A DNA stretch of 64,000 nucleotides from Rhodocyclaceae bacterium (GTDB lineage: Bacteria; Pseudomonadota; Gammaproteobacteria; Burkholderiales; Rhodocyclaceae): assembly GCA_019455325.1 (NCBI GenBank), contig JACFMQ010000008.1:1-64000 (forward strand), written 5' to 3'. The translations under genes and the position numbers were made by a program. Shown one piece after another: positions 24,737-33,546 of the stretch (positions are counted from its first letter, which is position 1; each line of letters starts with the position of its first letter). The notes under the pieces were generated by a model, which did no database searches, was not told the DNA's origin, and saw only the letters and a list, made by a program, of their open reading frames with translations.

Positions 24737-25933
24737 ATGATTGGATTCGAGCTGTCCGAAGAGCAGCGGCAACTGCAGGACGTCGCGCGGCGCTTCGCCG
24801 AGAACGAGATCAAGCCGATCGCCGCCGCCGTCGACCGCATCGCCGATCCCCGGCAGGCCTTTCCGCTCGAGGTGATCCGGAAGGGCTTCGAGCTGGGCTT
24901 CCACGCGCTGCTGATCCCCGAGGAATACGGCGGCATGGGCGGCAGCACGCTCGACTACGCCGTGCTGCTCGAAGAGCTGGCGGCCGGCGACATCGGCATG
25001 GCCAACGCCTTCCACGTCGTCATGTCGATGTCGGAAATGATCGCGCGCATGGGCACGCCGGAGCAGTGCGAGCGCTGGCTGACGCCGATCGCCGCCGACA
25101 CCACGGGAACGCACCTGATCTGCTTCGGCGCCACCGAGCCGTCCGGCGGCAGCGAGATCTTCTGCCCGCTGTCCGACCCGAAGCTCGGCACGCGCACCCG
25201 CGCGCGCCGCGACGGCGACCACTACGTGCTCAACGGCAGCAAGGTGTTCTCCAGCAACGCCAGCGTCTCCAATCTCTATGGGGTGCTCGCGCGCAGCGAC
25301 AGCAGCAAGGCCAACGCCGAATCCTGCTCGGTCTTCTTCTTCCCCGCCGACACGCCGGGTTTCTCGATCGGCACGATCGAAGACAAGATGGGGCACCGCG
25401 CGTCGATGAACGGCGAACTCATCTTCGAGGACATGCGCCTGCCCAGGGAGTACATGCTGGGCAAGGAAGGCGGCGGCTTCGAGACGATCAACGCCATCTA
25501 CGACACCAACGGCGTCGGCACCGGCACGATGGCCGTCGGCGTCGCCCGCGCCGCCTACGAGCAGGCCCTGCAGTACGCCAGGGAGCGGGAGATCTGGGGG
25601 CAGCCGATCGGCAAGTACCAGGCGGTCGGCCAGATGCTGGTCGACATGAAGGCGGACATCGAAATGGCGCGGCTGATGGTCCGGCGCATCGCCTGGCAGA
25701 GCGCCAACCGCAGCTCCGCCGAGGGCATGCTGCCGCCGAACATGGCCAAGGTCTATCCGGCCGAGATGGCGCGGCGCGTCACCATCAAGGCCATGCAGAT
25801 CTTCGGCGGCTCGGGCTACATGAAGGACTACCCGCTGGAAAAGTACGTGCGCGACGCCATGGTGCTGCCGATCATCAGCGGCGCCAACGAAGTGCTCAAG
25901 CATTTCATGTCGCAGCGGCTGCTGGACGCCTGA
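24737..25933 (+). CDS. Acyl-CoA dehydrogenase family protein with atypical catalytic position
   Basis: A 398-residue flavoprotein with the normal three-part fold. CFGATEPSGGSE (129-140) and AREREIWGQPIGKYQ (281-295) bind flavin and substrate, and GGSGYMKDYPLEKYVRD is the usual C-terminal region. Where medium-chain and glutaryl-CoA dehydrogenases have the base in YEGT, this protein has ISGA (S381). The alternative position used by isovaleryl-CoA dehydrogenase also shows no obvious glutamate (NAIYDTNGVG). It may use another residue (such as an aspartate) or catalyse a different reaction. Electrons would go to the EtfBA pair at 44 kb. It lies 47 bases after the DapA-like gene. Confidence 0.85.
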   Translation: MIGFELSEEQRQLQDVARRFAENEIKPIAAAVDRIADPRQAFPLEVIRKGFELGFHALLIPEEYGGMGGSTLDYAVLLEELAAGDIGMANAFHVVMSMSEMIARMGTPEQCERWLTPIAADTTGTHLICFGATEPSGGSEIFCPLSDPKLGTRTRARRDGDHYVLNGSKVFSSNASVSNLYGVLARSDSSKANAESCSVFFFPADTPGFSIGTIEDKMGHRASMNGELIFEDMRLPREYMLGKEGGGFETINAIYDTNGVGTGTMAVGVARAAYEQALQYAREREIWGQPIGKYQAVGQMLVDMKADIEMARLMVRRIAWQSANRSSAEGMLPPNMAKVYPAEMARRVTIKAMQIFGGSGYMKDYPLEKYVRDAMVLPIISGANEVLKHFMSQRLLDA

Positions 25934-25961
25934 CCCCCTGCGAACGAACGAGGATTTCCCC

Positions 25962-27284
25962 ATGAGTCTGGACAGTCTGTTCAAACCGAAGTCGGTCGCC
26001 GTCTATGGCGCGTCGGCCGCCGACAGCCGCAAGCTCGGCAACACCCTGCTGAAGAACGCCGCCAGCGGCGCCGGCGACGTGCTCGCCGTGCATCCCGAGG
26101 CGGACGTCATCGACGGCATTCCCGCCGTCGCCAAACTCCACCGGCCGGTCGACCTGGCGCTGATCTCGGTGCCCGACAGGCGCGTCGAGGCGGCCGTCGT
26201 CGACGCCGCCGCCGCCGGCTGCGGCGCCGCCATCGTGCTTTCCTCCGGCTTCGGCGAAACCGGCGCCGAGGGGCGCGCGGTGCAGGATCGCCTGGTGGCC
26301 ATCGCCCGCGCCGCCGGCATGCGGCTGATCGGGCCGAACTGCATGGGCGTGGTCAGCCACCTCGGCAGCGGGCGCTGGCTCAACGGCTCCTACTTCTGGC
26401 GCATCCCGACGACGCCGGGCGGGCTTTCCTTCGTCAGCCAGTCCGGCGCCTTCGGCGGCATGTTCTTCGGCCACATGCGCAGCGGCGGCCTCGGCCTGTC
26501 GCGCTTCCTGAGCGTCGGCAACTCGGCCGACGTCGGCATCACCGATGCGCTCGAATGGCTCGGCGACGATCCGCAGACAACGGCGATCGGCATGTTCGTC
26601 GAGGGCTTCGGCGACGGCCGGCGCTTTGTCGAGGTGGCGCGCAAGGTCACTGCCAGGAAGCCGGTGGTCGTGCTCAAGGCCGGCAAGATGGCGGCCGGCG
26701 CCAAGGCCGCGGCCAGCCACACCGGCAGCATGGCCGGCAGCCACGCCGCGGTCCGCGCCGCGCTGCGCCGCGCCGGCGTGATCGAGGCCGCCGACACCGA
26801 AACCTTCTTCGACGCGATGGACGCGGCGGCGGTCGGGCTGCGCAAGAAGCCGGTGCGCAACATCGCCGTCGTCACCATCTCCGGCGGCCCGTCGGTGCTC
26901 GCCGCCGACGCCTCGGAGCGCGCCGGGCTCGCCCTGCCGTCGCTGAGCGCCGCCACCGTCGAGCGCCTGCGCGGCCTGGTGCCGTCGTTCGCCGCGCTCG
27001 GCAACCCGATCGACCTGACGCCGCAATGCCCGATCGACGGCTTCATCCCGGCGATCGAGGCGATCTACGCCGACCCGGCGGTCGATGGCGTCGTCGCCAT
27101 CAACTGCGGCCTCGACCTGAAACCCTTCGGCACCGGCGTCGCACGCGGCGTCGCCGCCACCGGCAAGCCGACCACCGCCTTCGTGCTCGACGCGCCGGGC
27201 GTCGAGGCCGAGATGGCGGGCGCCGGCGTGCTGCGCTTCGCGTCGCCGGAACGCGCCGTCAATGCACTGGCCTCGGGAGTCTGA
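25962..27284 (+). CDS. NDP-forming acyl-CoA synthetase, alpha-type subunit
   Basis: A 440-residue protein with a CoA-binding Rossmann domain (VAVYGASAADSRKLGNTLLK at 11-30) and two succinyl-CoA-synthetase-like domains. GPNCMGVVS and FVSQSGAFGG are typical. The phosphohistidine loop is AAASHTGSMAGSHAA. Such enzymes interconvert acyl-CoA + NDP + Pi with acid + CoA + NTP. In this catabolic setting, harvesting ATP from a product thioester is as likely as substrate activation. The ATP-grasp subunit follows one base after the stop. Confidence 0.85.
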   Translation: MSLDSLFKPKSVAVYGASAADSRKLGNTLLKNAASGAGDVLAVHPEADVIDGIPAVAKLHRPVDLALISVPDRRVEAAVVDAAAAGCGAAIVLSSGFGETGAEGRAVQDRLVAIARAAGMRLIGPNCMGVVSHLGSGRWLNGSYFWRIPTTPGGLSFVSQSGAFGGMFFGHMRSGGLGLSRFLSVGNSADVGITDALEWLGDDPQTTAIGMFVEGFGDGRRFVEVARKVTARKPVVVLKAGKMAAGAKAAASHTGSMAGSHAAVRAALRRAGVIEAADTETFFDAMDAAAVGLRKKPVRNIAVVTISGGPSVLAADASERAGLALPSLSAATVERLRGLVPSFAALGNPIDLTPQCPIDGFIPAIEAIYADPAVDGVVAINCGLDLKPFGTGVARGVAATGKPTTAFVLDAPGVEAEMAGAGVLRFASPERAVNALASGV

Positions 27285-27285
27285 A

Positions 27286-27912
27286 ATGAAAACGCTGAGT
27301 GAATGGGAAAGCAAGCGGCGCCTCGCCGGGCTGCCGTATCCGAAGGAACTGCTGGCGACTTCGCGCGCACAGGCTGAGGACTTCGTCGCCGCGCTGGGCA
27401 AGCCGGTCGTGGCCAAGGCCTCCGGCGTCGCGCACAAGACCGAGGGCGGCCTGGTGCGCTTCGGCATCGATGCGCGCTCGGTCGGCCCGACCTGGGACGA
27501 GCTGGCCGCCGCCGGCGACGGCAGCGTGCTGCTCGCCGAGCAGCTCAGCGCCGAGCTGGAGCTGATCGTCGGCGGCTATCGTGACCCGAGCTTCGGGCCG
27601 CTGGTGACCATCGGCATCGGCGGCATCGCCGCCGAGATCTTCGGCGACGTCGTCGCCATCCTGGCGCCGCCCGAGCCGGGCGAGGTGGCGGCGGCGGTGC
27701 GGCAACTGGCCGGACGCAAGCTGCTCGACGGCATCCGCGGCGGTCCGCCGGTCGACGTCCACGCGCTGGCGAAGATCGTCGACGTCGTCGCCGGGCTGCT
27801 GGTCGCGGACCCGGCGGTGGCCGAGATCGACTGCAACCCGGTCATGGTCTGCAAGGGCCGGCCGATGGCGGTCGATGCGCTGGTCGTGCTGGAGGACGGC
27901 GCAGCCGCGTGA
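27286..27912 (+). CDS. NDP-forming acyl-CoA synthetase, ATP-grasp beta subunit
   Basis: A 208-residue ATP-grasp protein that completes the preceding subunit. GKPVVAKASGVAHKTEGGLV (about 35-54) is the nucleotide-binding start. FGPLVTIGIGGIAAEIFGD and VAEIDCNPVMVCKGRP with the metal-binding D-x-N are conserved. The ATG at 27286 has GGGAG eight bases before it and follows the alpha stop at once, so the pair is translationally linked. The split arrangement matches archaeal-type two-subunit ADP-forming acyl-CoA synthetases. Confidence 0.87.
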   Translation: MKTLSEWESKRRLAGLPYPKELLATSRAQAEDFVAALGKPVVAKASGVAHKTEGGLVRFGIDARSVGPTWDELAAAGDGSVLLAEQLSAELELIVGGYRDPSFGPLVTIGIGGIAAEIFGDVVAILAPPEPGEVAAAVRQLAGRKLLDGIRGGPPVDVHALAKIVDVVAGLLVADPAVAEIDCNPVMVCKGRPMAVDALVVLEDGAAA

Positions 27913-27952
27913 GGCGCCGCCATTTCGTCAATTCGAGAATCGAGAGCGGACT

Positions 27953-28819
27953 ATGCAGGAAATAAAGAGCTATCTGGCGCCCCGCAGCCTGGACGAGGCG
28001 GTGAAGGCGATGGCGGCGGGCGATGTCACCGTCTTCTGCGGCGGCACCGATCTGACGCCGCAGACCGATTCCGGCGCCAAACGGTACGGCGCCACGCTGA
28101 TGAACATTCGCCGCATCGAGGGATTGAGCGGCATCGCCGAAGCGGGCGACAGCATCCGCATCGGCGCCGCCACCACGGTCACCGAGGTCCGGCGCGATCC
28201 GCTGATCGCCAGGGCCGCGCCGATCCTGGCCGAGGCCGCCGAGCATTTCGCCAGCGACCAGATCCGCAACGCGGCCTCGCTCGGCGGCAACATCTGCAAC
28301 GCCTCGCCGGCCGGCGACATGATCAACCCGCTGCTGGTGCTCGACGCCGCCGTCGAGCTGGCGAGCTGGGCCGACGGCGCGCTGCGCACGCGCTCGGTGC
28401 CGCTGGAGAATTTCTTCACCGGCCCGCGCAGGCACGTCAAGCGGCCCGATGAACTGCTGACGGCGATCGTCTTCAGGAAGCCGGCAACGGATTTCGTCGG
28501 CTGGTTCCGCAAGTCGGGGCCGCGGCCGGCGCTGGAAATTTCGACGGTCTCGGTCGGCATCGGCGGCAATCTCAGCGACGGCGTCTTCCGCAACGTGCGC
28601 GTGGCCATGGGCTCGGTGGCGCCGACGCCGCTGCGCGCGCACGGCGTCGAGGCCGCGCTCGAAGGCCGGCCGCTCGACGCCGACAGCATCCGCGCGGCGG
28701 TCGCCGCCGCCGACGCCGACGCCACGCCGATCGACGACGTGCGCGCCAGCGCCTGGTACCGGAAGCATCTCGTCAAGGTATTCACCGAAGAGGTTCTGAA
28801 TCATGTCCTTGGAAACTGA
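27953..28819 (+). CDS. Mo hydroxylase 1, FAD-binding medium subunit
   Basis: A 288-residue FAD subunit of the xanthine dehydrogenase/CO dehydrogenase family. The FAD-binding motifs are VFCGGTDLTP (25-34, VxxGGT type) and RNAASLGGNICNASPAGDM near residues 104-122. There is no extra cysteine insert for a [4Fe-4S] cluster, so it is not a 4-hydroxybenzoyl-CoA reductase. It overlaps the 2Fe-2S gene by 17 bases. Order FAD, 2Fe-2S, Mo is common in catabolic Mo hydroxylases acting on N-heterocycles or CoA-bound aromatics. Confidence 0.92.
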   Translation: MQEIKSYLAPRSLDEAVKAMAAGDVTVFCGGTDLTPQTDSGAKRYGATLMNIRRIEGLSGIAEAGDSIRIGAATTVTEVRRDPLIARAAPILAEAAEHFASDQIRNAASLGGNICNASPAGDMINPLLVLDAAVELASWADGALRTRSVPLENFFTGPRRHVKRPDELLTAIVFRKPATDFVGWFRKSGPRPALEISTVSVGIGGNLSDGVFRNVRVAMGSVAPTPLRAHGVEAALEGRPLDADSIRAAVAAADADATPIDDVRASAWYRKHLVKVFTEEVLNHVLGN

Positions 28820-29285
28820 AATCAATTTCACGCTCAACGGCCGCCCCGTCACCGTGCGGGTGCCGGTCGCGATGAAGACCCTGACCATGCTGCGCGAGGT
28901 GCTCGGGCTGACCGGCACCAAGTACGCCTGCGGCGAGGGCGAGTGCGGCGCGTGCACGGTCAAGGTCGACGGCCGGACGCTCAACAGTTGCCTGATGCAC
29001 GCCGTCGATTGTGACGGCCGCGAGCTCGTCACCATCGAGGGCCTGAAGTCGCCGGCCGGCATGAACCCGACGCAGAAGGCCTTCGTCGATCACGGCGCCG
29101 TGCAGTGCGGCTTCTGCATGCCGGGCATGATCATCCAGGCCGACTACCTGACGGACGACGATCCGCAGCTCACGCGCGAACAGGCGCAGCGCGGCCTGGA
29201 GGGCAACCTCTGCCGCTGCACCGGCTACACCAAGGTGCTCGACGCGGTCGAGGCCGCGGTCGAGGCGAAGCGCTGCGGCCGCTGA
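28803..29285 (+). CDS. Mo hydroxylase 1, [2Fe-2S] small subunit
   Basis: A 160-residue protein with two [2Fe-2S] domains. The plant-type ferredoxin part has CGEGECGACTVKVDGR and a further cysteine in NSCLMHA. The helical part has QCGFCMPGMI and EGNLCRCTGYTKVLD. It passes electrons from the Mo site to FAD. Its start lies inside the FAD-subunit gene, so the two are translationally coupled, and the Mo subunit starts 39 bases downstream. Confidence 0.95.
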   Translation: MSLETEINFTLNGRPVTVRVPVAMKTLTMLREVLGLTGTKYACGEGECGACTVKVDGRTLNSCLMHAVDCDGRELVTIEGLKSPAGMNPTQKAFVDHGAVQCGFCMPGMIIQADYLTDDDPQLTREQAQRGLEGNLCRCTGYTKVLDAVEAAVEAKRCGR

Positions 29286-29324
29286 GCGCGGCCAGGCACG
29301 AAAACGCTTAGAGAGAGCCAAGCC

Positions 29325-31649
29325 ATGGACCAGAAAGTCACCGCTCCAACCATCGAGAAGAAGACGCTGATCGGCCAGCGCGTCAAGAAACCCGACGCGC
29401 CGGACAAGGCGATCGGCAAGACCCGCTACATCAACGACATGGTCCTGCCGCAGATGCTGATCGGCAAGGTGCTGTTCGCCGGCCGCCCGCACGCGCGCAT
29501 CGTCAGCATCGACACCGCGGCCGCGGAACGCCTGCCCGGCGTGCATGCCGTGCTCACCGGCAAGGACGCCGCCGGCCTCAGGTTCGGCTTCGTCCGCGAC
29601 AACGCCGCGCTCAAGGACAAGGTGCGCTGCGAGCACGACGAGATCGCCGCCGTGGCCGCCGAGAGCGAGGAGATCGCCAGACAGGCGATCGGCCTGATCG
29701 AGGTGGTCTACGAGGATCTGCCCGGCGTGTTCACGCCCGAGGACGGCGCCCGGGAAGACGCGCCGCAGATCCACGACAACTTCCCCGGCAACAAGAGCCT
29801 GTACTTCGAATTCAGCCACGGCGAGGTCGCCGCGGCCGAGGCGGACTCCGACTTCGTCGTCGACAACGTGTTCCGGCCGCACCACGTCACGCACTGCTGC
29901 ATGGGCACCTCGTGCGCCATCGCCGACTTCGACCACAACGGCAAGCTGACGATCTGGACGCAGACCCAGTACCCGTACAACTACAAGATGGACCTGGCGC
30001 CGGCGCTCGGCCTGCAGCCCGGCGACATCCGCGTGATCCAGCCGCCGGTCGGCGGCGCCTTCGGCTCCAAGCTCGACGTCTATCCCTACGAGCCGATCGC
30101 CGCGCTGCTGGCGAAGAGGACCGGCCGGCCGGTGAAGGTGATCTATTCGCGCGAGGAGGAGTTCAAGGCCTCGCCGACGCGCCAGCCGGCGATCATCCAC
30201 ATGCGCACCGGCTGCACGCGCGACGGCACGCTGACCTTCCGCACCGCCGACGTGCTGCTCGACAACGGCGCCTACACCTCGTGGGGGCCGACCATCCCGG
30301 TGATCATGATGCGCACGGTGTCGGGCCACTACCGCGTGCCGGTGGTCGACTTCAAGGCGCAGGCGATCTACACCAACAACCCCTACGCCGGCTCCTTCCG
30401 CGGCTACGGCAACGTCCAGACGACCTGGGCCACGGCCCAGCAGATGGACATGCTGGCCGACATGGTGGACATGGAGCCGCTGGCCTTCCACCTGAAGAAC
30501 TCGCAGGTGTCCGGCGAGATCACGCCGCAGAAATCCTTCCTGCGCGAATGCGTGCTCGTCGAATGCCTGGAGACGGCCGCCGGCGCCAGCGACTACAGCC
30601 GCAAGCGCAAGGAATACGCGGCGGCGCGCGCCGAGCCGGGCCGCTACAAGAAGGGCATCGGCCTGGCCTCGTCGATCCACAACGCCGGCGGCGCCAAGAT
30701 CCACAAGTCGGACGGCATCGGCACCATCCTCAAGGTGGACGACTACGCCCGCGTCACGGTGATCACCGGCGCCTCGGAAATCGGCCAGGGCATCGACGCG
30801 GTGATCACGCTGATCGTCGCCGAGGAGCTCGGCGTGCCGCTCGAACACGTGCTCATCGTCAACAACGATTCCGACATCGCGCCGTGGGACGTCGGCGTGC
30901 ATGCCTCGCGCACCACCTTCATCGCCGGCAACGGCACGCGCCGCGCCGCGCGCAAGGCCAAGGCGCAGATCCTGGCGGCGGCCGAGAAGATGCTCGGCGA
31001 GCCGGCGGACACGCTCGAACTGCGCGGCGGCTCGGTGGTGCGCGACGCCTGCGGCACGCCGCTGATCAAGCTCGACCGCCTGCTGCGCCAGATGCACTTC
31101 CAGGCCGAGCCGGAGCTGGTGATGGTCACCGACTACTACGAGCCGAAGAGCGAGCCGGAGGGCGCCAAGCACGTCTCCGACCACTCCGCCGCCTATTCGC
31201 ACGCCGTGCACGTCGCCGAGATCACCGTCGACACGCTGACCGGCGAGATCACGGTGGACAAGATCACCATGGCGCAGGACGTCGGCCGCGTCATCAACCG
31301 CATGGGCCTCGAAGCCCAGATCGAGGGCGGGCTGGCCATCGGCCTCGGCTACGCGCTGAGCGAGAACATGCTGCTCGACCGGGGCCTGCTGAAGAATCCC
31401 TGCTTCCGCGACTACAAGCTGCTGACGGCGCCGGAGATGCCGCCGCTCGACCTGCACTTCATCGAGAGCGACTGCGCCGAGGGGCCGTACGGCGCCAAGG
31501 GCATCTCCGAGCTGCCGACCATCGTCATCGCCCCGGCCATCGCCAACGCGCTCTACAACGCGACCGGCGTGCGCGTCTTCGATCCGCCGATGTCGCCGGA
31601 GAAGGTGGCGCGGGCGATCGACGCGCAGCGGCAGGCGGCCGGCGGCTGA
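29325..31649 (+). CDS. Mo hydroxylase 1, molybdopterin large subunit
   Basis: A 774-residue catalytic subunit of the xanthine dehydrogenase family. QPPVGGAFGSKLD binds the cofactor, FRGYGNVQTTWATAQQMD is the conserved central loop, and the C-terminal GAKGISELPT provides the glutamate expected to act as base at the Mo site. Such enzymes hydroxylate carbon centres with water, or reduce aromatic CoA esters. The neighbouring CoA ligase suggests an acyl-CoA or a ring acid as substrate, but the sequence does not settle it. Confidence 0.93.
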   Translation: MDQKVTAPTIEKKTLIGQRVKKPDAPDKAIGKTRYINDMVLPQMLIGKVLFAGRPHARIVSIDTAAAERLPGVHAVLTGKDAAGLRFGFVRDNAALKDKVRCEHDEIAAVAAESEEIARQAIGLIEVVYEDLPGVFTPEDGAREDAPQIHDNFPGNKSLYFEFSHGEVAAAEADSDFVVDNVFRPHHVTHCCMGTSCAIADFDHNGKLTIWTQTQYPYNYKMDLAPALGLQPGDIRVIQPPVGGAFGSKLDVYPYEPIAALLAKRTGRPVKVIYSREEEFKASPTRQPAIIHMRTGCTRDGTLTFRTADVLLDNGAYTSWGPTIPVIMMRTVSGHYRVPVVDFKAQAIYTNNPYAGSFRGYGNVQTTWATAQQMDMLADMVDMEPLAFHLKNSQVSGEITPQKSFLRECVLVECLETAAGASDYSRKRKEYAAARAEPGRYKKGIGLASSIHNAGGAKIHKSDGIGTILKVDDYARVTVITGASEIGQGIDAVITLIVAEELGVPLEHVLIVNNDSDIAPWDVGVHASRTTFIAGNGTRRAARKAKAQILAAAEKMLGEPADTLELRGGSVVRDACGTPLIKLDRLLRQMHFQAEPELVMVTDYYEPKSEPEGAKHVSDHSAAYSHAVHVAEITVDTLTGEITVDKITMAQDVGRVINRMGLEAQIEGGLAIGLGYALSENMLLDRGLLKNPCFRDYKLLTAPEMPPLDLHFIESDCAEGPYGAKGISELPTIVIAPAIANALYNATGVRVFDPPMSPEKVARAIDAQRQAAGG

Positions 31650-31672
31650 GCCGCCGAACGGAAGAGTCGAAG

Positions 31673-33199
31673 ATGAACATAGCCGACTGGATCGAAAAAT
31701 GGGCGCGGGCGACGCCCGACAAGATCGCGCTCCGCTTCGAGGGTGAAGCGCTCAGCTACCCGCAGTTCAACGAGGCGATCAAGGCCTGCGCCTGCATGCT
31801 GCGCAACGAGCTTGGCATCAGGCCCGGCGACCGCATCGCCTACCTCGGGCAGAACCATCCGCAGAATCTCGTCCTGGTCTTCGCCTGCGCGCGCCTGGGG
31901 GCGATCTGCGTGCCGCTCAACTGGCGGCTGGCGGCGCAGGAGCATCTGCGCATGCTGCAGGACTGCGGCGCCACGGCGCTGTTCGTCGATGCGCCGTACC
32001 TGACGCAGTGCGCGGAATTCCCCGGCGCGCTGCCCGACTGCCGGTGCATCGCCCTCAACGACGACGGGGCGAGCGGCTGGCCGCAGCTCGACGAGCTGGT
32101 GTCGGCGGCCGAGGGCGAGGACCGCCATCCGGGCGTCGGCCTCGACAGCCCGCTGCTGATCATCTACACCTCGGGCACCACCGGCTTCCCCAAGGGCGCC
32201 GTGCTGACGCAGGAGGCGGTGCAGTGCAACGCCTGCAACTGCGTGCTGCTGCACGACATGACCAGCCGCGACGTGGTCCTGACCCTGCTGCCGCTGTTCC
32301 ACGTCGGCGGACTGAACATCCAGACGACGACGGCCTTCTACGCCGGCGCCACGGTCATCCTGCACCGGGTCTTCGAGCCGCCGCTGGTGCTCGCCGCGCT
32401 GGCCGACGAGCGGCCGACGCTGACCATCATCCTGCCGGCCCACATGCAGGCGCTGCGGGCGCTGCCGGACTGGGAGTCGGCGGATCTGTCGAGCCTGCGC
32501 GCGGTGCTCACCGGCTCGTCGTGCATTCCGTCGGAGATGGTGCGCTACTGGCACGACCGCGGCATTCCGCTGCTCAACATGTACGGCGCCAGCGAGACCG
32601 CGCCGGTGGCCATCCATCAGACGATCGCCAACGCTTTCGCCACCGAGGGCACGATCGGCTTTCCGGCGATGCACTGCGAGATCCGCATCGTCGACGTCAC
32701 CGGCAAGGACTGCCCGGCCGGCGAACCGGGCGAGATCCTGATCCGCGGCAAGAACGTGATGTCGCACTACTGGAACAACGAACGGGCGACGCACGACGCC
32801 CTCGAGGGCGGCTGGTTCCACAGCGGCGACATCGGCTACGTCGACGACAGCGGCTGCTATCGCATCATCGACCGCAAGAAGGACATGATCATTTCCGGCG
32901 GCGAGAACATCTATCCGACCGAGCTCGAGAACGTGCTGATGGACCACCCCGACGTGCTGGAAGCGGCGGTCGTCGGGCGGCCGGACGCGCGCTGGGGCGA
33001 GGTGCCGGTGGCCATCGTGGTGCCCAAGCCGGGCTGCCGGCTGGACAAGGACGCCGTGTTCGCCTGGTTCGACGGCCGGCTCGGCCGCTACAAGCATCCG
33101 AAGGACGTGCTGTTCGTCGAGGCACTGCCGCGCAACGAGATGCGCAAGGTGGTCAAGCACGTCCTGCGCAACATGGTGGCGCGGCCGGCAAGCGGATGA
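31673..33199 (+). CDS. AMP-forming acyl-CoA synthetase (ANL superfamily)
   Basis: A 508-residue acid:CoA ligase. The P-loop is IIYTSGTTGFPKGAVLT (about 162-178), MYGASETAP is the A5-type motif, and WFHSGDIGYVDD, DRKKDMIISGGENIYPTELE and the C-terminal lysine in NEMRKVVKH are in place. It resembles fatty-acid or aryl-acid CoA ligases. Set between the Mo hydroxylase and the MoaD-like gene, it probably activates the imported acid as the first step of the pathway. Its stop overlaps the next ATG. Confidence 0.93.
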   Translation: MNIADWIEKWARATPDKIALRFEGEALSYPQFNEAIKACACMLRNELGIRPGDRIAYLGQNHPQNLVLVFACARLGAICVPLNWRLAAQEHLRMLQDCGATALFVDAPYLTQCAEFPGALPDCRCIALNDDGASGWPQLDELVSAAEGEDRHPGVGLDSPLLIIYTSGTTGFPKGAVLTQEAVQCNACNCVLLHDMTSRDVVLTLLPLFHVGGLNIQTTTAFYAGATVILHRVFEPPLVLAALADERPTLTIILPAHMQALRALPDWESADLSSLRAVLTGSSCIPSEMVRYWHDRGIPLLNMYGASETAPVAIHQTIANAFATEGTIGFPAMHCEIRIVDVTGKDCPAGEPGEILIRGKNVMSHYWNNERATHDALEGGWFHSGDIGYVDDSGCYRIIDRKKDMIISGGENIYPTELENVLMDHPDVLEAAVVGRPDARWGEVPVAIVVPKPGCRLDKDAVFAWFDGRLGRYKHPKDVLFVEALPRNEMRKVVKHVLRNMVARPASG

Positions 33200-33447
33200 A
33201 GCTGCGCTATTTCGCCTGGCTGCGCGACAGCGTCGGCTGCGCCGAGGAGGAGGTGACGCTGCCCGCCGGCGTCGACAACGTCGGCAAGCTGCTCGACTGG
33301 CTGGCCGGGCGCGGGGAGCGGTATGAGCAGGCGTTCGAATTCATCGCCGTCGTCATGGTGTTCGTGAACCAGCACTACGCCGACCGCAGCCGGCCGGTGA
33401 GCGACGACGACGAGGTCTGGCTGGTGCCGCCGATCGCCGGCGGCTGA
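33196..33447 (+). CDS. MoaD/ThiS-like ubiquitin-fold sulfur carrier
   Basis: An 83-residue protein with a MoaD-type beta-grasp fold, starting MKLRYFAWLRDSVGCAEEEV and ending in the GG needed for thiocarboxylate formation (VPPIAGG). It overlaps the CoA ligase stop by four bases (ATGA). MoaD supplies sulfur for molybdopterin. Its place in a catabolic operon, away from other moa genes, suggests either extra cofactor supply for the Mo hydroxylase or a separate sulfur-carrier role. Confidence 0.85.
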   Translation: MKLRYFAWLRDSVGCAEEEVTLPAGVDNVGKLLDWLAGRGERYEQAFEFIAVVMVFVNQHYADRSRPVSDDDEVWLVPPIAGG

Positions 33448-33546
33448 GCCGGCGACGCGGGAACAGGGGAGTGCGCTTTTCCGGCCGGCCTGCGGAGAAG
33501 CGAGACGACAGAAGCTGCCGAACAGGATCAATGGAGTACTGCCGCC

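Noticed and set aside
27953-31649. Assignment as 4-hydroxybenzoyl-CoA reductase
   Set aside because: The FAD subunit has no cysteine-rich insert for the extra [4Fe-4S] cluster that defines that enzyme; the same holds for the trio at 57.6 kb.
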